53,122 nt of DNA from Anaerolineae bacterium (GTDB lineage Bacteria > Chloroflexota > Anaerolineae > Anaerolineales > Villigracilaceae): positions 1 to 53,122 of the forward strand of contig JAFLCF010000005.1 in NCBI GenBank assembly GCA_017303735.1. Direction: 5' to 3'. How positions within the stretch are numbered: position 1 is the stretch's first letter; each line of letters starts with the position of its first letter. The notes under the pieces are model-generated. The model did not search any database. It saw only the letters and a program-made list of their open reading frames with translations, and was not told the origin of the DNA. The position numbers were made by a program, and so were the translations under genes. Shown here piece after piece: positions 48,348-53,122 of this stretch.

Positions 48348-48381
48348 AAAGCCCCGGAACAATCCGGGGCTTTATTTTTTT
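48348..48381 (+). terminator. Intrinsic terminator after sigma-like gene
   Basis: AAAGCCCCGG / CCGGGGCTTT stem followed by ATTTTTTT. Confidence 0.9.
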
Positions 48382-48385
48382 CCTT

Positions 48386-48402
48386 CTAACCCATTAAGTA
48401 GA
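48386..48402 (+). promoter_or_regulatory. 17-bp early-region motif, copy F (1 nt from a start codon)
   Basis: CTAACCCATTAAGTAGA then C and ATG. There is no room for a ribosome site, so the transcript may be leaderless if this is a promoter. Confidence 0.7.
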
Positions 48403-48403
48403 C

Positions 48404-48916
48404 ATGCAACCCAAACCATTTGAACGCATAGACCTCGAGCGCGTCGGCGCAAACTGCCTTTTGGTGCGAAAGTGGTTCGCTGGCTACGACATCCACGACG
48501 CCGGAGTCGCCGACAGCGAAGAGTTCATCCGCGACGCATCCCTAGACCGCACACTTGCCGAATACGAGAAGCAAGGCTTCGCCGTCTGGATATCCCGTCG
48601 CGGACTAGGTCACGCCATCAAGGGACCGATCACCCGCATCGACATCATCTTGAATGACATCACCTGGACGGTCAAAAAATACCCCCGTGGCTGGAAGGCA
48701 GAGACCAAGCCAATCACAACCAGCATCCTAAACAACCAAGACGAACTCGCCGGTGCGCTGCAATGGCTCAAAGATCAACGCTGGACCATCCTCGAATGGG
48801 ATGGCAACTATCGCGCCTTCAAAGGCGAACCGCTCCCTGTCCACGACGCCCAGACCATCCGGCAATTGCGGCGCAAGATACCCAACGCCCGTTACAACCT
48901 CGCCTTTTATTACTAA
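48404..48916 (+). CDS. Hypothetical early protein
   Basis: 170 residues. RKWFAGYDIHDAGVADSEEF and LEWDGNYRAFKGEPLPVHDA, with a Lys/Trp-rich centre. No Shine-Dalgarno; start ATG directly follows motif F. No recognised family. Highly expressed early role is possible. Confidence 0.55.
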   Translation: MQPKPFERIDLERVGANCLLVRKWFAGYDIHDAGVADSEEFIRDASLDRTLAEYEKQGFAVWISRRGLGHAIKGPITRIDIILNDITWTVKKYPRGWKAETKPITTSILNNQDELAGALQWLKDQRWTILEWDGNYRAFKGEPLPVHDAQTIRQLRRKIPNARYNLAFYY

Positions 48917-48944
48917 AGCCCTGACCTCTCAGGGCTTTAGTTTT
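48915..48944 (+). terminator. Intrinsic terminator
   Basis: AAAGCCCTGA / TCAGGGCTTT then AGTTTTTT, starting at the stop codon of the gene before it. Confidence 0.9.
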
Positions 48945-48950
48945 TTCCAT

Positions 48951-48967
48951 CTAACCCATTAAGTAGA
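48951..48967 (+). promoter_or_regulatory. 17-bp early-region motif, copy G
   Basis: CTAACCCATTAAGTAGA followed by TTGACGATC. The next gene begins 106 nt downstream, with a minimal ATG-CCA-TAA frame behind GGAGG in between. Confidence 0.7.
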
Positions 48968-49073
48968 TTGACGATCTATTTACCCAACAGATTGGAGGCT
49001 CATGCCATAAAAGAAACAAACTGCAAGACCCACCATTGACCCAACCTAAATCAATCCATAAGGAACCCAAGCT

Positions 49074-49934
49074 ATGCCAATTCAAGTCCCCTCATCCGCA
49101 CAAGGCGCATTCACCGGAACCATGCAGACCAGCACCAAGATCGAACTGCCGTTCCCCGCGCCCGCTTTCTATGTCCTCAATGGCGACCCGAAGCTCGAAG
49201 AGCTCAAGAACATCCTGTACTTTGGTGGCTTCGCCGCATCGGTCGCGAACGTCAAGGCTGCCGCTGAACAGTGGGAGAACTGCCCTTACCCAATCCCTGG
49301 CTTTGCCGAGAAAGAACTCACCCAGGGCGGGAAGAAAGTTCCCTCGCTTCTCTCCCGTGCCCTAATTGTCTCACCCATCGGCATGCGCCAATTCTCGACC
49401 ATTACCGACCAGGTCACAAAGAACGTCAAGCGCGTCGCTCCGTTCACCAAAGGCGCACGCCCTGCCTTGCAGGTGCTTGTCTACCTCGGCTACCGTGGTG
49501 AAGATAAAGCCATTCGCCCCTGGGCTCCAGCACTCATCACCGCAAAGGGCTATCAGGTCAACCACATCCAACGCGCCTTCGCCGACTGGAAGAAAGCCAT
49601 CCAGCCCTTCATGAACGACGTCGCTCCTGGCATGCCCGCCGACGTCACCAATCTCTTTTGGATGCACCTCGGCACCTTCGGTCAAACCGCGAACTTCGAG
49701 CAGCACGGCGACTCGCAGATCACGCCGGTGTCGGCTTTCATCCCCGAAGACATCGACGCCAAGAAAGTCGAGAACATGTACGTGGGTGACGGTGTCGCTG
49801 AATACATGGCGAGTTTGGTTGCTCAGTCACAGGAATGGCGCGATGCGTACAAGAACATCACACCGGCGAACGCTTCGGTTCAAGCCGATGAGGATGTGAG
49901 TCAACTTCCGCCCGAAGACGACATTCCCTTCTAA
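49074..49934 (+). CDS. SSB-like protein with DDIPF tail
   Basis: 286 residues, AAGGA upstream. Ends SQLPPEDDIPF, the acidic aromatic tip used by single-stranded DNA-binding proteins to contact partner proteins. The body (IELPFPAPAFYVLNGDPKLE, WAPALITAKGYQVNHIQRAF) does not look like a classical OB-fold SSB, so it may be a separate phage SSB family. Located before the initiator and helicase. Confidence 0.7.
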   Translation: MPIQVPSSAQGAFTGTMQTSTKIELPFPAPAFYVLNGDPKLEELKNILYFGGFAASVANVKAAAEQWENCPYPIPGFAEKELTQGGKKVPSLLSRALIVSPIGMRQFSTITDQVTKNVKRVAPFTKGARPALQVLVYLGYRGEDKAIRPWAPALITAKGYQVNHIQRAFADWKKAIQPFMNDVAPGMPADVTNLFWMHLGTFGQTANFEQHGDSQITPVSAFIPEDIDAKKVENMYVGDGVAEYMASLVAQSQEWRDAYKNITPANASVQADEDVSQLPPEDDIPF

Positions 49935-49943
49935 CCATCTCAC

Positions 49944-49970
49944 AAGGGGAGGCTTCACCAGCCTCCCCTC
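49944..49970 (+). terminator. Hairpin after SSB-like gene
   Basis: GGGGAGGC / GCCTCCCC with a 7-nt loop. Weak T-run, so read-through into the next genes is likely. Confidence 0.65.
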
Positions 49971-49987
49971 TATCTTTGGAGCCAACA

Positions 49988-50215
49988 TTGTTCAACTTCT
50001 TCAAACCAAAAGAACCATTCAAACCCCGCAAGCCGCACAACGACGGACAGATCCTCACCATGTCCAGCGCGGTCATTATCCACACCTACGACGGGCAGAC
50101 CACCAGCACGCTCGTCATCACCCCGCGACTCGCAAAAGAACTCGCGCATGTCCTGCCGCAACTCGCAGAGCAGGCTGAAAGGAAACCCAGTGAACAAGCT
50201 CCCACCCCTGAATAA
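49988..50215 (+). CDS. Small hypothetical protein
   Basis: 75 residues from TTG 49988, chosen since GGAG is 6 nt upstream; an earlier TTG at 49976 overlaps that site. FFKPKEPFKPRKPHNDGQ, then a beta-alpha segment. Overlaps the next gene by 26 nt. Confidence 0.5.
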   Translation: MFNFFKPKEPFKPRKPHNDGQILTMSSAVIIHTYDGQTTSTLVITPRLAKELAHVLPQLAEQAERKPSEQAPTPE

Positions 50216-50534
50216 TCTAGATCGTCAAGTGCTTGCCGCCCTGTCGGCGAAACACAGCATTCTGCGCGAAACCTTGCAGCGCAAAATCTTTGGAGCCGTC
50301 TCCAAAAACTTTGACCGCGCCATCCGCCGGTCGATCAAACGGCTGCGCGATCACAATTATGTCATCACCTCCACCAGCAAGAAGCCTGGCTACCGGCTCA
50401 CCAGCGAAAAGGACGCCGTCAAAGCCTATGTCGAAGAGACCCGCAAACGCGCAAAGGTCATGCTTGCTACGGCTCGCCGCGTCGAACGCGCCCACGGACT
50501 GCGCAAGCAAGCCCGTATGCAATTATCTACATAA
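50190..50534 (+). CDS. Winged-helix-like small DNA-binding protein
   Basis: 114 residues from GTG 50190 with GAAAGGAA upstream. Residues 8-70 (LDRQVLAALSAKHSILRETL then RSIKRLRDHNYVITSTSKKP) match a winged helix with wing. Basic C-terminal helix. Could modulate replication or transcription. Confidence 0.55.
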   Translation: MNKLPPLNNLDRQVLAALSAKHSILRETLQRKIFGAVSKNFDRAIRRSIKRLRDHNYVITSTSKKPGYRLTSEKDAVKAYVEETRKRAKVMLATARRVERAHGLRKQARMQLST

Positions 50535-50546
50535 ACGGATACCAAC

Positions 50547-50702
50547 ATGACAGATGAGATTGCAAGAGAATTGATCGAGCTGCACGAACGCCCACACCAT
50601 ACGTTCTTTGCGGCACTCCTCACTCTGTTGGTTGTCCTGGCATGCCTGATCGGCTGCGGAGCCCTGCTCGCTGCCATCTCGAATATAGGAATTTTGTTAT
50701 GA
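50547..50702 (+). CDS. 51-residue membrane peptide
   Basis: MTDEIARELIELHERPHH followed by a transmembrane helix (FFAALLTLLVVLACLIG). Stop overlaps the initiator start (ATGA). Similar in helix sequence to the peptide at 12938-13057. Confidence 0.55.
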   Translation: MTDEIARELIELHERPHHTFFAALLTLLVVLACLIGCGALLAAISNIGILL

Positions 50703-51679
50703 GCGTCACTGTGTCAAGCCGTGTATTTTGGACTGAGTTTGAAGATTTGAAGTTTGAACAAAAAGGAAAGTTACTAACCGTCGGAAAGCCATCGGCAAAA
50801 CTTGTCCTTTTAGCGATTGCCGATAATGCCGACGACTTCGGCGAAAACTCCTGGCAGAGCTTTGAAACCCTGGCGAAGAAAGCCAGCATTGAGCGCCGAT
50901 CCGTCATGCGCGTCGTGAAGGCATTGATCGCAAATAAGTACATCTCAATAAATGGCATCACGCGCTATGGAACCAATGACTACAAGATCAACCTTGCAAA
51001 ATTGGGTCACGCCCCACAGGCAAGAGAACGCACAGGGCGCCCGAAAAGTGGTGACTCTGGTGCAGAAAGTGGTGACCGTAATGCAAAAAGTGGTGACTCT
51101 GGTGCAGAAAGTGGTGACCTACGGTCACCCGAATCATCCTTTAACCGTAAGAAAACCATAGACATGCTCACCCTCACCCGCAAGATCCTCGAAGGCTCCA
51201 TGACCATCGAGAACGCCATTGCAGCGGGCGTCCCCGTCACCGAAGACATGCGCAAAGCAGCCGAAGCGCGTGACCAGGCACCCAAGTCCTTTGAAGCCGC
51301 TCTTGGCTTTTCCAAGCCTTTGCCGTGGTGGTCGTCAAAAGAGTGGACGACCTTCTCCATCTGGGTCGTTGAGCAATACATCGCCGATCCGCGCATCTTC
51401 GAGAAGTTCCAGGCATGGCGCGAGATCCCGTTCGTCAGAGGCTCGATCGCGAACCAGCGTATCCGCGGCTTCGTCACCGAGTTTTACGATGCCTTCGACA
51501 TGTTCAAGCTGACCCTCAAAAAGGACGATGGAGAATACGTCCCGCCTGTTGTAGACAGCCCCTACGCCCAAACAGCAGACAAAGTATTCGCACCCATGTC
51601 GCCCGAATTGAAAGCCCGCCATGAAGCAGTTCGCGCCAAATTGAACGCCAACGTCGCCAAAGAAAAACGCCCTGCTTGA
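50699..51679 (+). CDS. Replication initiator-like protein (winged-helix N-terminus)
   Basis: 326 residues from ATG 50699. N-terminal winged helix (TVGKPSAKLVLLAIADNADD, QSFETLAKKASIERRSVMRV) as in phage replication initiators/helicase loaders. The middle (residues 117-142) is a repetitive Gly/Ser/Asp/Glu linker encoded by four 21-bp DNA repeats, probable iterons. The C-terminal half (FSKPLPWWSSKEWTTFSIWV) may contact the helicase encoded next. The layout recalls lambda O, whose gene contains the origin. Confidence 0.7.
   Translation: MSVTVSSRVFWTEFEDLKFEQKGKLLTVGKPSAKLVLLAIADNADDFGENSWQSFETLAKKASIERRSVMRVVKALIANKYISINGITRYGTNDYKINLAKLGHAPQARERTGRPKSGDSGAESGDRNAKSGDSGAESGDLRSPESSFNRKKTIDMLTLTRKILEGSMTIENAIAAGVPVTEDMRKAAEARDQAPKSFEAALGFSKPLPWWSSKEWTTFSIWVVEQYIADPRIFEKFQAWREIPFVRGSIANQRIRGFVTEFYDAFDMFKLTLKKDDGEYVPPVVDSPYAQTADKVFAPMSPELKARHEAVRAKLNANVAKEKRPA
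51044..51127 (+). repeat. Four 21-bp direct repeats in initiator gene (candidate replication origin)
   Basis: Repeats at 51044, 51065, 51086 and 51107 share AAAGTGGTGAC; units 1 and 3 are identical, units 2 and 4 begin with G. The last is followed by its inverse, forming GGTGACC-TAC-GGTCACC, and then an A/T-rich stretch. This fits iterons plus unwinding element. Confidence 0.7.
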
Positions 51680-51690
51680 TATTTTCACTT

Positions 51691-51707
51691 CTAACCCATT
51701 AAAGAGA
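51691..51707 (+). promoter_or_regulatory. 17-bp early-region motif, copy H (in front of dnaB)
   Basis: CTAACCCATTAAAGAGA, one change from consensus, 4 nt before the dnaB ATG. No terminator precedes it. With copy F it shows the motif can sit against a start codon. Confidence 0.65.
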
Positions 51708-51711
51708 CACG

Positions 51712-53073
51712 ATGCAACCAGACGCACCAACCAGCCCAGGAGTACCACACAGCCGCGAAGCCGAAGAGGCTGCCATCGGTGCTGTCTTGATCAATCCTGA
51801 AGCCTACTACCAGGTCAAACAGCACATCAAGCACTCCGAAGAGTTCTACATCCACCGCCTGCGCTGGGTCTGGGATGCGTACGAAGCGCTCAAAGCAAAA
51901 GAAACCCACATTGACATCCTTACCATCTCAGACCATCTTGAGCATAAAGGCTTATTGGGTGAGATTGGGGGTTTTGCTTTCCTGACGTCGTTGATCAACC
52001 AGGTCCCGAGCTCAATGCACGCCGACAGCTACGCAGAGATTGTGCATGAGCAATACGTCCGCCGTAAGCTGATCGGCGCTGCCAACATGATCGCGTCCCT
52101 GGCATACAAAGACGACACCCTTGAAGGCATCCTCTCCCAAAGCACAGGCGCCCTTTCCGATGCTATGGCAGCCGGCATCCGTGCGCGGACAGCGACGATC
52201 TCCGAAGGGTTGATCTCCCTGGACAGAAAGATTGCAGAACGTCGCGAGACCGGCAAGAAACTCGGCATCCCTACCGGCTTGGTAGATCTGGATAAGAAAC
52301 TCGGCGGCGGCGCAAAAGACGGCGACCTGCTCATGATCTCCGCAAGACCAGGCAAAGGCAAGACGTCGCTGCTATTGCAACTTACCAGGCAAGCCGCCAT
52401 GTATCGCGAAGGCAGTCTTGAGCCTCGCAAGCGCGTTGTTTTCTTCTCGCTCGAAATGTCACAGGAGCAGCTCACACTTCGCTTGCTGGCACAGATCAGC
52501 GGCATTGACTATCAACAGCTTGAGAGCGGAACCTATCCAGAAAGCAAAGAGCCTGCATATATTGCCGCTCTGGACGAACTTGCCCAGCTCGACATTGTCA
52601 TAGACGACACACCCGCCGTCACCCCTGCTTATATCGGTTCGCGCCTGAACATCCTCAACATGGAAAAGAAGGTCGATATTTTCTTTGTCGACTCTCTCAA
52701 CCTGATGAAGTCGAACACCAATTACCAAAACCGTACCGATCTCGCAATGGACGAAAAGGCGATGGATCTAAAGAACATCGCTCGTAACATGGACATCCCC
52801 TGCTGGGTCGCTCACCAGATGAACCGTGGTGTCGAACGCCGATCCGAAAATGCAAAACCCCTGCTCTCCGATCTCGCCGAGGGCGGCGAACGCCCCACCG
52901 ACGTTGTTATCTTTATCTGGCACAAGATCGACGAGGTCAAAGGTCAGATTGAACGCTCCGAGCTGTGCATCGAAAAGCACCGCAACGGACCCACCGGCGA
53001 CGTGCCTGTCGTATTCAAAGAAAATCTAACTCTGTTCGAGAGCGCTTATGTTTCAAGCGTAAGTTTCAAGTGA
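51712..53073 (+). CDS. dnaB: Replicative DNA helicase, DnaB family
   Basis: 453 residues. N-terminal domain HSREAEEAAIGAVLINPEAY; RecA-like motor with Walker A SARPGKGKTS, Walker B DIFFVDSLNLM, then HQMNRGVERRSENAKPLLSD, AEGGE and EKHRNGPTG. Hexameric 5'-3' helicase that unwinds the fork. Next to the initiator gene, as in lambda O/P-like modules, and in one operon with parB across the window junction. No polymerase or primase is seen, so host enzymes are needed. Confidence 0.93.
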   Translation: MQPDAPTSPGVPHSREAEEAAIGAVLINPEAYYQVKQHIKHSEEFYIHRLRWVWDAYEALKAKETHIDILTISDHLEHKGLLGEIGGFAFLTSLINQVPSSMHADSYAEIVHEQYVRRKLIGAANMIASLAYKDDTLEGILSQSTGALSDAMAAGIRARTATISEGLISLDRKIAERRETGKKLGIPTGLVDLDKKLGGGAKDGDLLMISARPGKGKTSLLLQLTRQAAMYREGSLEPRKRVVFFSLEMSQEQLTLRLLAQISGIDYQQLESGTYPESKEPAYIAALDELAQLDIVIDDTPAVTPAYIGSRLNILNMEKKVDIFFVDSLNLMKSNTNYQNRTDLAMDEKAMDLKNIARNMDIPCWVAHQMNRGVERRSENAKPLLSDLAEGGERPTDVVIFIWHKIDEVKGQIERSELCIEKHRNGPTGDVPVVFKENLTLFESAYVSSVSFK

Positions 53074-53122
53074 GGTTACAGTGAAAATTTCAGTAGATAA
53101 CATTTTACTCAATCCAGAACAG
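52996..53122. repeat. Terminal direct repeat, right copy
   Basis: Identical to positions 1-127; the circle closes here. Confidence 0.95.
53081..53122 (+). CDS. ParB-like protein, 5' end (duplicate of 86-127)
   Basis: First 14 codons of the parB gene at 86, present twice because the window overlaps itself. Confidence 0.9.
   Translation, partial: MKISVDNILLNPEQ

Noticed and set aside
51044..51127. Protein-only repeat in a flexible linker
   Set aside because: Kept as a DNA feature because the 21-bp units are nearly identical at the base level, including synonymous positions, and end in an inverted repeat.

Overview
This window is almost certainly one complete circular genome of a temperate tailed phage (siphovirus-like, about 52,995 bp). 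Its first 127 bases recur exactly as its last 127 bases, which is what a circular assembly opened at an arbitrary point looks like; the cut falls at the end of the DnaB-type helicase gene. The host cannot be named from sequence alone. The Thr/Pro-rich secreted proteins, a Ycf46/Ycf35-type AAA module, integron sites and a tRNA-Pro(CGG) attachment core would fit Chloroflexota (Anaerolineae), but that is inference.

Layout. Plus strand, early and replication half (47,653 through the junction to 19,495): an ECF-like sigma factor divergent from a Cro/CI-type repressor, an SSB-like protein with an acidic DDIPF tail, a replication initiator with four 21-bp iterons inside its gene, DnaB helicase, ParB, a multi-HTH protein, an approximately 850-nt structured non-coding region ending in a tRNA-like fold, membrane proteins, then an integron integrase (IntI), its attI and 7-8 gene cassettes. 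Next come a set of SWIM/zinc-finger proteins and a Ycf46-like AAA ATPase, a SECOND attI-like site with four more cassettes but no integrase, and then Ycf35-like (DUF1257) and DUF2997-like genes and small early genes. Minus strand, late half (45,539 down to 19,925): RusA resolvase, small and large terminase, portal, Mu F-like head protein, scaffold, capsid, connector and tail genes, tail chaperone with a -1 frameshift, tape measure, tail tip, fibres, GH25 endolysin and a metallophosphoesterase. A tyrosine integrase (45,627-46,538) and an attP with a tRNA-Pro 3' half and multiple arm repeats lie to the right of the late block.

Regulation. Eight copies of a 17-bp motif (CTAACCCATTAAGTAGA), all on the plus strand and only in the early half, stand in front of operons, five of them directly after an intrinsic terminator. 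I infer promoters or operators served by a phage factor, perhaps the sigma-like protein at 47,653. The late strand instead has two related leaders with a sigma70-like -10, a conserved leader segment and a terminator hairpin in front of the gene, which suggests attenuation or antitermination.

Most striking points: (1) a phage carrying a working-looking integron with two attI sites and two cassette arrays, the second array splitting a Ycf46/Ycf35/DUF2997 module; (2) a large ornate-looking non-coding RNA; (3) a 47-bp inverted copy of the attP tRNA core on the other side of the late block, so that the two copies bracket the entire late module; (4) a shared C-terminal tail peptide on several proteins of the AAA/SWIM operon; (5) cassette attC sites that encode a transmembrane helix.
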